From Prunella strophiata (taxonomy: Eukaryota > Chordata > Aves > Passeriformes > Prunellidae), in the NCBI GenBank assembly GCA_036583965.1, contig JAZBQD010000017.1, forward strand, positions 29,918,810 to 29,982,809: a stretch of 64,000 bases of DNA, given 5' to 3'. Under the pieces are notes generated by a model, which was not told the origin of the DNA, searched no databases, and worked only from the letters and a program-made list of their open reading frames with translations. Shown one piece after another: positions 1 through 13,345 of this stretch. How positions within the stretch are numbered: position 1 is the stretch's first letter; the number at the start of each line of letters is the position of its first letter. The position numbers and the translations under genes are program-made.

Positions 1-3000
1 ATCACAATGAAAAAACTTTGCAGTAGTATCTTCATATACCTGTATCACTGGAAACAGCCCACGAGATATGTGGTTTCACCATGAGTTAGTGCTTGCACAC
101 ATGATTTAATAGTGGTATCTCTGTCTCCCACATCGCTCCTGTGTGTTGGGCATTGCATTGGATGAAGCTTGCTCCTGAAATTTCATTTAGGTTCCACTGT
201 GGGTATGTTGTGTTTTCCAGGTCTCATCCTGATTTGCAAAATCAAGTGTTTTAAAAGCAATAATGCCAATTACAACTGAAAATTCTGCATTTTCTGTTTA
301 ATTTGACTGTGAAGGGCAGTGAAAGATAGCTTGCAAATGTCACTATTTCATCATATTTCACTGAGGGAGCACCACGAGGCACATTCTGCCAGTCTAGGCA
401 GTTTGATAAACTTTGGTACAGAAATGATTTGACAGCATTCCAAAGAGATGTTTCTGAGAAACTTTCCTGGTTTCTCACAATCAGAAACAACACTTATTTA
501 TTTATTTATTTTTTTAAAGACTGCTATCACAGTGCTGTTTGGTAAGCACATAACTATCAGAAGATTGTGAAATCTCCCTCTGAATCTGGCTCATAAAAGA
601 TGTAAATGATGGTGGAAAAGCCCAAATGTGGAGAATACCCAGAAAAGAGGTGCAGCTGGTGCATTACTGTCCCAGCCCTTGCTCTGAGTAACAGCAGTAC
701 ATAGAATCATTCTGAGATCTGTTCAGAAAGCATAACGAGGATAAGGGCTGTTGGAAGCATCTGCCTTGTGTGTGTTTCATATCCTCAGTGCCATCTGGTC
801 AGCCTCTGGTATCCTCCCCAAAGTGTGTCTCAGAGCTAGAAAATGTATGAAAATCCTACTAGCACAGATGATGAAATTTCTGACATTTCCTTGTCTTGCC
901 ATCCATCAGAGTATGTATTCTTTCCCCTCAGGGAATGATGTCCAACATTGTGTCAGTATTTCTGTGCTCCATCCTCCTTTGGGATGCTCCTGCACAGTTC
1001 TCAGTCTTGGTTGAGGTTCTCAGGCTCCACAGAGGGACCCAGCTGTGGGCTGGTGTGGGCACAGCTCTGTGAGAAGCAGATGAGCACAGACTGGAAGAAA
1101 ACTTTCCCAAGCAGCAACCAAACACAGGCACACCAAGCTAACAGGTTATTATCCTTGCATCAGCAAAAGAAGTCCAGCACATGCTGGACTTGATTCACCT
1201 AGACACGTCTGTGGCTCAGTTCTGTGCAACAAGGCAACAGATGCACAGACACATCCCTGCCTGGTATTTTCCTCTCTGTGTTAGGCATATCACAAAGCAA
1301 ACACAGAAAAAATTCACTTGGCTCCATATAGGAAAAATACCACTGTGAATTACCAACTATCCAATGTGCATTTTGTTGGTTTAATTTCAGCTTTTCTGCA
1401 GCTTTTCTTTTCTTCCCCTCAGTGCTCCTGTTCTTTTTTTTTTTTCCCATTTAACTGCTGCTGTATTGTCCCCACAATTACACTAGAAAAAAATTCTGTT
1501 TTCCATCCTATAAGGAGCAAGGCGTTGGCTTTAAAAAGCCATAGTTCAGATCAGTAAGAGCCTCCTAAAATTCTAGCTAAATCACTTGGACTTGCCAAGC
1601 TTTTCTGTTGAAGCTGAAATAATCACAAGTCATGTCCAAGTAGTTTGCTTAGCCTAGCCTTATGAAAGATGTTAATTATCTTGAAGAAGATAAAATCCTC
1701 TGGCTAAATCCTAGATTATATGTGGCCTTAGCCTTATGTTGCTCAGAAAGGGCTGGGTCCCAGCTGGTGGACATAGACAGAACAATAATGACATCCAGCT
1801 TTATGATAGCTGGGCAATATGTACATCCCCTTTTTTCTGGACATGCTGCCAGTCAGGAGGCCTGATCCAAAGATTCAGTGCAACTATACTGAACAGACAA
1901 AGCAACTATACTGGAAGACAGAGGTAATAACACCTGAAAATTTATTAAGGGAAGGCTTGCACTATGTTCAAAAAAGTATCCTACTGTGCCACATGGATGA
2001 GACATTTTGGCCACTTTTCTGCACACAGAGTCCTACCCTGACCTGCAACTGGACCAAAGCAAGGCCAGGGATAACTGGAATGTTACATTCTTACAGGATC
2101 AGAATCTATCAATTCTGCTTGAAACAGAAGAAAAAAAGTTTAAAGATAGTGGAGAGTTGTGATAACTAGGTCCAAGAATATTCCTAATCTCTGGTTGTCA
2201 CTTTCATGTTGCTGGCTTTTGTGACTGCTGGCTTTTGTGACTGTGCATAAGGAAGTTGTGTAAGTTCTCCTGCCAGTAGTGCAGAGATGTTCAAAACACT
2301 GGTCCCATCAGTGAAATACTTGATCCCAGTATAAACTGATGCTTCAAGAACACTGTTTTAAATAAAAGAAGAAATATGTAACTGGTATAAAATCCAATAA
2401 TATATTGTTTGTGAACCCCTAGAATGTTCTGTCTCCTTACAGCACATCTCTACTTACTACTTTTCACAATTTTTTCACTCCTCTCTGCCTGCTGGAGATC
2501 AGCATGTGTTAACTTAATCCTGCTGAAAATCTGAATTTTGGCTTTGAAGATTGCTGATTACGAGACGGAGAAAATATCTTTTCCCATCTTTTTTTGAAAC
2601 CACAGATTTCTGATTTGAAGTATGATAACTGCAGACCCAAAAGCAGGAATAATGCTAAGAAAAACCTGGAGATTCCCTATGTCCCAGTTCCTGTCTTTTA
2701 CAGGTGAAGAGACTTCTCTCTCCTGACTTTATGCCTTGGATCTTATTGCAGAGGGAAAACAAAAAAAGGCTGCTGTCTCCTCTGGTCTACTTTTGATAGG
2801 TAATTTTTTGTTGTTGTTGTTGTTTTTGTTTTTGTTTTCTCACAGGAACTAAAAAGAACTGAAGAAGGGAGGGGCCTTCTGACTGACATAACTGCTGGCT
2901 GCAAAGAGAGAAGAACCTGACTGGGAGACAGGAATAAAGGTTTATAACACCTCCCAAAATAATAAAAACTTGGTTAACTAGGAGGAGGTTGGCCTGGACC

Positions 3001-5031
3001 TGGTCTTCTTGCATGTGCTTGAGCAGTGGGAAAACTAGCTATTGAGATGGCAGCAGTGCATCTGGACTGTCTGAGTGTGTTGGTGCTTATTTCCTTGTCT
3101 GCTCTGTATTTGTCCAGCCTAGACAGGTCCTTAATTACTTTATTAGCTTGTCACTTCATGCATGAGTCAGAGACAGTCAAGATTTGGTGGTTTGTACCCA
3201 GCAAGTTCTAGCAAAGAAGTTCTTGGTTATTACATTGCAGGTCCAGTCCTGCAACACAGTCCCATCAATACAGTGTCAACAGGGAGATATCCTATCTAAT
3301 TCCACCTGGGATTTATGGATCTGGCTATGCACTGGAATGGCAATTCTGAAAAGAATATATACCCATGTATGAGCACATCATATACACATGCAGGATGAGC
3401 ACAGTCCCAGCCAAACTCCAGGCAGATCACTCTAAGGAAGGAGTTCTGCACACTGATCTTCTTTCCCACCCCTCCCCATCACTTCCAGTGTACTAAAACT
3501 ACTGGGAAATTCTCTCTGTGGCACATATTATAATCTCCAGCTTTCAGCAATAACTATGCTCAGTAATCACCATCAGGAATGATAGAGAATAACAAAGGGC
3601 AATACAAAGTCAAAGTGAAAGATCACCTCCTCACATGGTCCCTTTTATAGCTAAATGCTGCCTCTGTAAAGAGCTCAGACATTTTGAAAATCTATTTACC
3701 TCATTAGAAGAGGTAATCAATCATACAGGGACCAATCTCTGTTCCTTTTTTCTCACTCATTTTCCCCAAACAAGTTCGGCCCAAGATAAGCTGCAAGATA
3801 ATGGAATTTATTTATGAAAGAGAGTGGTATCCCAGTCTACATGAGTGAATGTGCAGCAGACATTCCAAGGGGTAGAAATACCAGTCCAGTGTTGATGAGT
3901 TTTGAAAACCTGGCAGAGACTATGATCCCAGTAGGTAAAGCACGGCTTTGGTGGTGCAAATCACGCTGTGAAAAAACCAAAGTTGTTGCCTGAAAGATGA
4001 TGTGCATCACCACACAAGAGAGCTTGCCTAGCCCTGGCACTGCACAGAACATTTTCTGGAGGTAGAGAGGACAATCTGGCCATCATCATGGTTATTATTA
4101 GGCTACCAGTTCACCTTTTGTACAGGAGGACCTTGCCATTAGGGCAGTGTAACGTGTTTTACAAAGGGTAATTTTTCTCTGTTTTTTTTTCCAGGTGAAG
4201 AAAAAGAGACAAAGTGAACCAAGTTACCCAAGGCCAATGAGAAGTTTAGTAACAGAGTCTGAATCAGACATTGGGCTATCTACCGGGTCAGCATCAAGTT
4301 AATCAAGTACTCATGAAGCTGTGTTATTTTACTAATGTAAATGTGTCCACACTAGAGGGTGCTGCACTGCTTTTCTAAAGTAATTTCCTGTATTTCTTTT
4401 ATTTAAGCTCATGCTGAACTCAAGTAAAACTTCTTTTTTGCTTGACAGTGAAGATCTAAAGAACAGGAACTATTCTTGGGTAACTCAATGTAGGCATGCA
4501 GCTTTGCTTTGGAGAATTAAGTTCCTAAGGAGAAAAAGAAACTCCTTTTAGATCAATGACTTTTCAAAGGCATTTTCCCAGGAAATACTGTATGCATATA
4601 TAACCATACATAGAAATAATTCCCTTTATTCCTAAGAAATTAAAAAAAAAAAAGAAAAAAGAAAATAGAATAAGAATTTTAACAGATGTAGTAGAACAGA
4701 ACTTGTGTTTCTTAAAAACAGTTTCAATCAAAATGTTGACAGTCAAATTTTTATGGTAGAATATGTAGATATAATAGATTGTTTTATGAAAATCAATTTT
4801 ACCAGTAACAGTCTGACTTTAAGTATCTTTTAAATGTACACATACAGGTTAAAAAAAAATCTAACCCAAAACTCATTCTCCAGCAAATTTAAGAAAACTA
4901 ACTTTAATTAAATTAGGAAAAACCTCCCAATCTGAAAATGATGTGGGATGAATTTATGTAGCTCAGAGACTGTGAACACAGACTATGCATGACATCAGGA
5001 TCAATGACATTTTTAATCAATCAAGGGAGTG
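1..5031. other. Intergenic DNA, no supportable gene
   Basis: This stretch has no convincing coding region. All open frames are under 120 residues and lack recognisable domains. It contains a TTG-type simple repeat (2805-2839) and an A-rich run at 4642-4676. Many stops occur in all frames and I saw no tRNA or other RNA gene. Confidence 0.6.
2805..2839. repeat. (TTG)n / T-rich simple repeat
   Basis: 'tttttgttgttgttgttg' is followed by 'tttttgtttttgtttt', a short trinucleotide tract passing into a TTTTTG tract. Confidence 0.9.
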
Positions 5032-5114
5032 GGTGAGATTCTGCTCCTTTTAGAAAGAATAAATTCAGAGAAATGTTGTTGAGGTTAATGGTGGCATTAA
5101 TCTAAAATTTTAAC
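5032..5114. repeat. Decayed copy of the GTAAATTCAGAGTAA palindromic repeat
   Basis: The run 'ggtgagattctgctcctttt', then 'aataaattcagagaaatg', then 'ttgaggttaatgg' and 'taatctaaaatttta' follows the order of the same palindromic family as 9375-9455 (idealised: gattctgctc, gtaaattcagagtaactcca, ttgaggttaatggagttact, ctaaatttac). It has several mismatches and one small deletion. Assignment is from remembered family structure only. Confidence 0.4.
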
Positions 5115-5778
5115 ATTGGTGGGTGTCATGGTACCAAAGGTGTGTCCTTAGCAAGGACCATGCATAGACATGCATGCACAGATATGCATGTGTGCACATA
5201 TAGAGAATGCAGACATCAGCATGTCTCAGCTACATTCTTTGGAACAATTTTCTTTGGCCTCAGAGTGGGAAATAAATTTTGCTGCTGGGAACATAAGAGC
5301 CGAGAATAGCTATTATAGAAGGAGTTAAAGGTTAGTTTTCTCAATGGGCAGCTCAACAGACTCTAAATCAAACACCAGTGAGAGAAGCCATACCATGTGG
5401 AATTGAAATGGACATAAATTATTCTGCTTTTTTTCCTAAGTTTTCTTCTGTACTACAATTACCTTATGCTAGCTTTAGCCGAATAAGTGCATCTCTCATA
5501 CTTTTAGATATCAGACTGCACATACTTGTGAGAATTAATACACTATCTGCATATGGATCTGAGAAAGGCATGATTTTGAGCTGCTTTCATCAAACCATTG
5601 CTTCTTCCTGATCTTAGGTCCATAAGGTGCACAGGCATGCTCTCTGTCAATTTATGTTCAGGACTACAATTTGCATCCTTCATGAAGTTTGTGGGAATGT
5701 TGGATTACTCCGCTGACAAATTTATGAGATTAAGAGGAAGGTTGTCTATAATTCAATTAAGCTGCTATGAGTAATTTT

Positions 5779-5846
5779 TCAATATATTAATATATTTTCA
5801 ATATATTTCAATGAAAATATATATTCAATATATTTTCAATATATTC
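5779..5846. repeat. AT-rich tandem repeat (TTCAATATA-like)
   Basis: Units such as 'ttttcaatatatt' recur four times in 68 bp, interspersed with 'aatatattaatata'. It is low-complexity and partly self-complementary. Confidence 0.85.
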
Positions 5847-8238
5847 CAGTAGCCACTGTTGTAAGTTCTTTTAAAAGATGACAACATAGCAGTGGAACTT
5901 GTTACACGTGAACCTGAAAAGAAAATATGGCTGGGAAATTATGGTATGTATTGATTAATGCTGAAAAAAACATCTAGTTTCTATCAGAGAGGTAGCTGCT
6001 GGAATTGGAGGGAAGAGACTTCTAAATTAAAAACCACTCTCCAGACCATCTAGCCGATGCTGCACTTGAGTGCACATTCTGCAGCTTTCCACTGACTCTC
6101 TCCAGTTTCCGTGTTGAATTATCACTTCTCTTCAACTTCAAACTCACATGGCACCTCTGGTTTCCTTGTTTCCTGACTTTGTGAGGAGTCCCACTCTCCT
6201 TGACACATGTGCTCCATGGCACACTTTGCTACAGCAAAAGCTCTGCCCTCACATTTCTGCTGCTTATGGTGCTTTACAGCTGCTATAAAAACAATTATTT
6301 TTATGTTTGGATTAAAACAGTAAGCAAACTTACTTAAATCAGAGGTGACAGTTTTATCAGAAAACCTAGTAAATTCTGAAATTCAGAGGAGGCTTTTTTG
6401 ACAGGGGAGATATTTCCAGGCACATGAATTAGGTGCCACCTGGTTTTGTCCTCTGGCTTTGCCTTGTGTCTGATGTGGCTCCATGCAGCTCCTCGATGGA
6501 CCATAACAATTCCCTACCTTGCTAAATTCCCCTTCAGCAGCAGATACTTCAGAAAACACATTATGAATGTTTTTTCCACTGGTACTCTGCAAATGCCATG
6601 GCTCAGAGTGCAGGGCTGATAAGGACCCCAGCAGAACTGAGTTGCTCAGCCTGGGGAAGGTGGGGAGGATGCTCCCCTGTAAGGAGGAGCTGCACAAGGC
6701 AGATCACAGCAACCTGTTTTTGAGCCCTGGTGCTGGAGACAGACCGTGTGAGGTCAGGGCTCTGAGTGGCACCAACCATTTCAGCATTGTGCACTGGAGA
6801 TACTTCATCCTATGAAAACAAATGGAAAGAAAACAGGAGGAAAAGGAGTACAGATAAAGCCAGACAGGGGCAAACCATGGTGTATCCTTCCCTTCCAGTG
6901 GCATAAAATGCATTGGAGTCCCATTATCACTGTGCCCTCTGCACCTTCCCCTCCAGCACACGGTATGTAGATTTCATGGATGTCAGATGATATTGCAGAA
7001 CCATTATTTGAAATCCAAGTGCACAAACTGTCAGTTATTATTTGCATTCAGTGGATTACCATTGACCAAAGAAGATAATACTGGACTTTCATTGCATTTG
7101 CTGATGGTAGAGCAGCTCTGCACATCATGTGAGTTTGACCTTGTGAGAGATGAGATGCCCAGCTGCTGGAAGAATTGCTTCACACCAGAAGAGTGAGAGG
7201 GACAATGCTTTTGTTGCTGTTTTCCTCACCACTGGTACTAGCACAGTGAAGCCTGATGGCTAGGCTAGCCTGTGATCCAGCCTACTAGCAATGCAATCAA
7301 CTGGCCTCTGTCACTTGAAGCAGTGAGAGGGTGTCTGTGTATTTCTACTTCCCTGAGGCGTGGTGAAGAACTAGGAGCCACAGTATTGGCTGGTTTCAAT
7401 AAGAGTATAAACCCTTATTGAAAAAGTACCTTTGGACATGGGAAGGCCAGGCAGAGCATGCAAAGCCTCAAGAAAACACTTTTTCTGTTTCACTCTGAAG
7501 AACCTTTTGTCATTAAACCAGCTACAATTACTTTGAAGATCTCCAGTAACTTTTGCCTGCAGATCAGTATGAAATTCACCCTGAAGTTGAGAAAATATTC
7601 ATGTTCCTCTGTGGCTCTTTACTCACCAGCTTTTCATGCTACTCTGATCTTTCTCTGTGCTGTTCTGTCAGAAATATATGACTTTTTATCTTTTTTGTCT
7701 CTAAGTAACTTTTGTCTTCAGACAACTTGTTTAATCTGGTCCTCAGGTTATCCCACATTTAACCCCCCTGTGAGATGTGCTCTTCCTGTATTTCTTACCA
7801 TGTTATTTGTAGGGAGAGAAGAATCAGCATCTGAGCTAGAAGACAAGAGCCCAGCCACATCTTTTACCACAGAGGAGGAATAGGATCACTGGTGATCCAG
7901 GTGGAGCATGATGCAGGGAGAGATGCCATTTGTGCTTTCTTGGGCTCACTTTCAAGCCAGATCTCCTAAATTTGTATATTTAAGCATGCATAAAACACAC
8001 ACTTCTCCCACGCTGTTTGATTTATGATTCAGTGTGGTGCCTCTCTTCTCCAAGGCTTGTCTGCAAAGCCAAATCATCCAACAGAGCAGCTAGCTGGTGA
8101 CCTTAGACCTTTAACCCAATCACCAGCAATGTCTGCTGATTCTTATATTTCAAATCCTGATGGATCACATGGGTGGGCTTGTTTTATTTGCACATGCCAC
8201 TATTTGTATCTTCTTGTGTTAAAAACCTAGGAAACTGC

Positions 8239-8271
<33 letters not shown>

Positions 8272-8301
8272 ATATATATATATATAAATATATATATATA
8301 T
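8239..8301. repeat. (TA)n microsatellite
   Basis: There are about 60 bp of alternating AT, broken by one A6 run at 8266-8270 and one extra 'aa' at about 8286. It is perfectly self-complementary over most of its length. Confidence 0.95.
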
Positions 8302-9374
8302 TGCACCACATGTTGCCAAGAGAACATAAGAGGTAAAAGTTGAGAACTTGGGAGTTAGGTAATGCCAAAAACACTTGAACTCCCTCGTGTGCGCACATTA
8401 TGAAACAGTCTCCACTTACAGGATCACATTACTCCTGTTTCCACAGGTCAGACAATACTAGGTGCTGTAAGCTGGAGGAAAGCCTTGATTCTATGTCTCC
8501 CCTGCTCCTGTGACAGAAATTAGGGGGTAAAATGCAAACCAGAAACTGTGAGGAACAGGGTAGTTTGGCAACAGGTGTAAGCAAGAAAATCATCTGGTTG
8601 AGATGTAACACCTTCAAGGTGTGTGACAATATTTGGCACAAACATCCTGATAAAAGATTTCATCTGCCTTCATACTATTCTCATGTGGTCTGGTCTGTCC
8701 TTGGGACTTTATGCTGAAAAGTGTAATTATGACCAGCAGTAAGATTCACCAGCATGGGAAAAATAGAACAGAAGGGAAAGAATCATAGAGAAAAAAACGT
8801 ACTTTTCTTTCTGCTGCACATTGGTGTTCCACAGGTGTGGGGAAGAGATTTCATAAGACTAAATTGCAGAGTTATGTGACAGGTCAGCAATTCTGCTAGA
8901 TTTATCCTTTACATTGGTGTGAAGTATTGAACTACATGCATTCAGGCACTTTGCAAGTTTTTTATTGTTTATTCCAGGGAGCACAGTAAAACTACTCTCC
9001 CTGGGCATGTCTAGTGCTCTGCTGCACAGTAACCCTTTTTCTCTGTAGTAAAGAAAATAATTATTGAGAAAAAGGAATTAAAAAAATGGAGGAAATTAAA
9101 GGGGGAAAAAAAGAGTGTAAACACAACCTGCAAGTATATTCACTATGCCAAAACTTCATTCATAACAGTAAGAACATGTTTATTGATGTTGAATTAACTT
9201 CAAACAAACACTCAGGACTGAGGAAAAATGGGTGTTGACTAGAAAAATGGCATAGGAACAGAATAGATGAAAATGTCCTCAAGGTCAGTTTTAGGACATC
9301 TGTTGTTCATAACATGCGTCTATATATAGATATAAAATTACTTGGATAAGGGTGTTGAAAACCTAAGCAATATC

Positions 9375-9455
9375 CAGCTCCAGTTTCCGTTTGCTCACTC
9401 TGGAGTAATTCCACAGACTTTAGTGGAGAAGATCCAGATTTACCCTAGTTAAAAG
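9375..9455. repeat. Decayed palindromic repeat with GGAGTAATTCCA core
   Basis: The sequence 'cactctggagtaattccac', then 'agactttagtggag', then 'gatccagatttaccctagtt' matches an old palindromic amniote repeat. The idealised core of that repeat is 'ctggagtaactccattga' facing 'tcaatggagttactccag', flanked by 'ggtgtaaat' and 'atttacacc'. Both half-sites around the central 'gacttta' are recognisable. An ancient LINE fossil follows 45 bp further on. Confidence 0.5.
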
Positions 9456-9499
9456 ATGGAGAACCCAGTCTGAGAGCTCAAAACTCTGAGAGCTCAGAG

Positions 9500-9630
9500 T
9501 TTACAGATGATGCAGAGGATGAACAAACAGCGAGGAAGAGCGTAACCAGATTCCAAGGGATTTGGATTATATTGAGAATTGGAGCCAGAAGATGGGAAAT
9601 GCAGTTCACTGTCAAAATGATAAAATAATG
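9500..9630 (+). mobile_element. Ancient LINE reverse-transcriptase fossil
   Basis: An open stretch starting at 9500 reads FTDDAEDEQTA, then SVTRFQ, then RRWEMQFTV before a stop. This keeps the spacing of CR1/L2-type reverse transcriptases, where FADD is followed about 20 residues later by Q-x-D-L and 13 residues after that Q by R-W-x-M-x-F. In the adjacent frame the DNA between them reads RDLDYIENW, the expected DLD-x-I-x-x-W, so compensating indels have scrambled the frame. It is far more decayed than the other CR1 copies here and probably belongs to an older amniote LINE family. Identification is by motif only. Confidence 0.5.
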
Positions 9631-10504
9631 AGGCTGAGCTCAAGGAGACAATCTAGGGAATAACTGCTACATTCAGCAAACATCATAACTAGAAAAGAGA
9701 TTAAGGCTAAATAATCGAATCCCTCAGCCTGTTACATAGCTACAGTAAATAGAAAGGTCTGTGAGGTATGTGGTTAAGTGCTGTAGTAGAGGTAAAGAAT
9801 ATTAAAGAAGATGCACAATAATCACAGTACCTATGTTACTGCCTAACAAATTGTCTCTGCTTCTAATTATCAGTGTACAGAAAAGCTACCCTACCTTTTT
9901 TTTCCTTTCCTGAGTAGGTCTAGCACTGATCTGGGCAATGCAAGTTAGGAGGAAGGACACCTTGGTATGTTTTTTTGTGTCCTTTCTTCCAGTATAACTG
10001 TGAGATCCCAGTTAGCAGATGGAGGTGGAGAACACCTCAGTGACACACAAGCATTGCATACCCTCACAAGAGAGACTTTAAAGACTGAGTTCCCTAGAGA
10101 AAAATGTTTTAGGCTGGTAGGTATGCCAGCATTTCAGAAAATCCCTCTCATTTGTGTAGGACCTGTATGTTGGTCCAGCTTTGTGATGAATTTGCAATAA
10201 TCAGAGTGAACAGAAAAGATTCAAGAGCAGACATCCTATCTCTATCCCCACATTCACCATTTGTGCCAGCACCATTCTCAGTCCCAGACTGAGAGGGACC
10301 AAGAGAAATCTTGTCCGAAAACCTGTGAGTGCCAAGGAGAGTGTACTCTGATACTCAGGAAGGATGTGCTGGTAACAACTAATTCAGAGCTGGCAGAGTT
10401 ACTCATTGAGTTATTTTCCTGAGGCTTCACTGGTTTCCCACTTTCTTTCAGGACCCCCACCCTATGGGTAGGTGTGGGGGAGTGAAGTCTGTTTCACTGT
10501 AAGC
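9631..10504. other. Intergenic DNA between LINE fossils
   Basis: It may include further unrecognisable remains of the old LINE at 9500-9630. Otherwise nothing was identified before the CR1 copy that begins near 10505. Confidence 0.5.
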
Positions 10505-12080
10505 AAAATGCAGTGTGGGATCACTTGATGAAGCTAAACAGCCACCAGTCTGTGGGACCTGATGAGATACATCACAGGGTTCTGGGGGATCCAGCTCACG
10601 TTGTTGCCAAGCCACTCTCCACCATATTTGAAAACTCATGGCAGTCAAGTAGAAATCCCTGAAGACTGGAAAATGGGAATTGTTGCTCTCAGTTTTAAAA
10701 AGGGGAAAAAGGAAGGAAAAAGAAAAAGGGGAACTACAGATTGGCAAGCCTCACCTCTATGCCTGGGAAGATCATGGAGTGGATCCTCCTAGAAAGTAAG
10801 CTATGGCACATTAAGAGATGAAGGGGTGATTCAAGGCAGCCAGCACAGCTTTACTAAGGACAAAGCATGTCTGATCAATCTGGTGACCTCTGAAGAGATG
10901 GCAATGGTCAACAGGGAAAGAGTGAAAGATGTCATCTACTTAGACTTCTGTAAGGTTTTTGATATGGTCCCACATCACATCCTGATGTCCAAACTGCAGA
11001 CACATGGATTTAATAGCTGGACTATTCAGTGGATAAGGAACTGGCTGGATGGATGCCACCAGAGAGTTGTGCTCTATGTCCAGGTGGAAGCTGGTGACAA
11101 GTGATGTCTGCCAGGGCTCTCTGCTGGGACCAGTGCTCTTCACTATCCTCATCAATGGCACAGACAGTGGGACTGAGTGCATCCCCAGCAGGTTTGGAGA
11201 TGACACAAAGCTGACACAACTTTGCAGCTGACACAACACAAGGATAGGATGCCATCCAGAGGGACCTGGACGAACTTGAAAATTGTGCCTATGAAATTCA
11301 TGAAATTCAACGAGTCCAAATGCCAGGTGCTGCACTTGGATCAGCAATCCCAGACAAGAGTGAAAACTGGAAGTCATTGAAGGCAGCTCTGCTGAGAAGT
11401 GCTTGGGGGCTCTTGTGGATGAAAGGTTGGACATGAGCCATGCACTTACAACATGCATGAAAGGCTGGAGATAAGCCATGCATAGAAAGCCAGCTGTATC
11501 CTCACTTCAGCAAAAGAAAAGTGGCCAGCAGGTAGAGGGATGTGATTTTCTGCCTCTACTTTGCCTTTGTGAGACCCCACCTGGAGTGTTCTGTCCAGAT
11601 CTGGAGTCCTTAGCACACAAAAGACAGGGACCTGTGGGAACGAGCCCAGAAGAGGCCACAAGGATGACTGAAGAGGTGGAATACCTCTCTCATGGAGACA
11701 GGCTGAGAGAGCTGGGATAGTTCAGGCTGGAGAAGGCTTCAAGGAGATCTCATTGCAGCCTTCCAGGATCTTAAGGGGGCTTATAGAAATGAAGAATAAA
11801 GACTATGAGAGCATGCAGAGACAGGACAAGGGACAATGGTTTTTAACTGAAAGAGAGTAGTTTAGATGAGATGTTAGGAAGAAAGTCTTTACTCAGAAAG
11901 TGCTCAGGCACTGGAACAGGTTTTCCATAGTGGTTGTGGGTGCTCCATCCCTGGAAATATTCAAGACTAGGTTGGATGGGGCCCTGAAAAACTGGATCTA
12001 GTGGAAGGTGTCCCTGCCCATGACAAGGGGTTAGAGCTATATGATCTTTAAGTACTTTGCAATCCTTCTATGATTCTATG
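10505..12080 (+). mobile_element. CR1 LINE, 5'-truncated, ORF2 RT region to 3' end
   Basis: This is a degraded copy of a chicken-repeat-1 (CR1) non-LTR retrotransposon. Translated pieces in several frames match the CR1 ORF2 reverse transcriptase in order. The upstream part corresponds to the PDGIHPRVL and PEDWK regions. At 10826-11104 there is [16 protein letters not shown] followed by [18 protein letters not shown]. Then come [11 protein letters not shown] and FGDDTKL (11193-11213), where the catalytic motif is normally FADDTKL. Further on is the C-terminal ORF2 region. The 3' end carries the short tail typical of CR1, TTCTATGATTCTATG (12066-12080), instead of poly(A). Frameshifts and stops show that it is dead. 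The 5' boundary is approximate. Confidence 0.93.
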
Positions 12081-13226
12081 CATCTATTATGAGGAGGAAT
12101 ATTTTTGAGGATTCAGGTTAATTACAAAGGGCATGTATTGCACCTTCCCTCTTCACAGAACATACCCCTCACATTAATTAAATTACTTGACAGGTTCCTA
12201 TAAAACTTGGAGATGAAAGTAATATATTAATTGATGACCATTTTTTTCTTCCACAAGGGAGTGACAGGACATTATTTCCTATACTATAAATTTATGGTCT
12301 CAGTTCAACAGTTTACCTTTCTTAATTTCTTGATTCTGTCCTTTAATATTTACTAGTCCTGACAGGATCACTCTGGAGCCAAAAAACTGATGTGTTGAAC
12401 ACCTTTTGTTGCAATACAATTGATTTTGGTTAAATGAGCAAGAGACTGAGGCTAAAGGCTTGATTTAATTTTCTGCTTTTTTTATCCAAAATCAACCTCC
12501 CTGGTAAAACAGTTTTTGGATGTTTTAGTGAACTCAAGCTTTCCAATTTGACTGTGATTTTTTTTCTGTCTCCTTTGATGTTTCCTCTGTGAGGGCAGTT
12601 CTGGGTTATACAGGACACAACTGGTTGTAGTTTCCCAGCATTTTCCTAGCCAGTAGTTGCCTCATCCTCACTTTGGCAAGCAGGTGAGCAGGCCTGAACG
12701 CTGCTCCACCTGCACAACTCTCTGGCAGGGAGGGGCTTAAATGCCAACAAAAAGATTTGGTGGGGAAAATGCATGAGATAGCAATGAACAGAGCAGACTT
12801 GCTTTGAATCAGCTGGCGTGTGCCAGCCACATGTCTAAGCCCTTGCATTTTATATAGGGGTGTCTTTGTTGTCACAGCACTGACACAGTCTCCTCCTCAG
12901 GCAAAAAACATAATTCCTGTCAATCCTTCACAAAAAAAATCACAGGGTATATCCAACATTCAGAAACTGAAAAAGGATCTGCAAGTTACTCCTGAAGAAC
13001 CAACCCCTTCTCCCCACCCCCCAACAAAAGTGAATTTTAATGTTAAAAAAGAAGCAGAAGCACTGGAGAAGACAAAAGATGTTCTGTGAACTAATTGAAG
13101 GGTGTCCCTTTTGCAGGTACTCCTGTGTGAAAATGACTGGATCCCATGTTGTGATCCAGCCTAAAAACCAAACAGGAGAATTTCTATCAGAAAAGTCCAT
13201 AACCAAGCAGTCCACGAGTCAGCATT
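12081..13226. other. Intergenic DNA, nothing recognised
   Basis: AT-rich sequence between the CR1 copy and the older CR1-like fragment. Open frames near 12820-13267 are short and lack known domains. Confidence 0.55.
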
Positions 13227-13345
13227 TCATGGATTTAAAGGTCAGTAGGGACCATTATCTCATTTAGGATGACATCCGGTAAAGCACATGGGCGGTAGGG
13301 CTTCATCCAATTACCTCTGCATCAGCCTATAGCTTTTATATGCCT
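13227..13345 (-). mobile_element. Ancient CR1-like 3' end fragment
   Basis: The plus strand reads 'tcatggatttaaaggtcag', 'tagggaccattatct', 'tccaattacctctgcatcag' and 'cctatagcttttata'. In order and spacing this follows an old sauropsid CR1-type 3' end I know from turtles and birds (catagattttaaggccagaa, gggaccattatgatcatcta, acccagttacctctgcat). The TCATAGA-type start on the plus strand means the element lies on the minus strand. Boundaries are approximate and the family is named from memory. Confidence 0.55.

Larger units (their letters stand above)
5115..9374. other. Intergenic DNA, no supportable gene
   Basis: There are AT-rich simple repeats at 5779-5846 and 8239-8301, and a short ATGCAT-rich alternating tract at 5158-5200. 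The longest open frame (7458-7883, plus strand, 141 codons) has no recognisable domain and no splice or promoter context. I treat it as chance. Confidence 0.55.

Noticed and set aside
7458..7883. 141-codon plus-strand open frame with hydrophobic stretches
   Set aside because: No recognisable family or promoter or splice context, and T-rich sequence readily gives Phe/Leu/Ser-rich frames.
10940..11479. 179-codon minus-strand open frame
   Set aside because: It is antisense to the CR1 reverse-transcriptase region, which explains the long frame.
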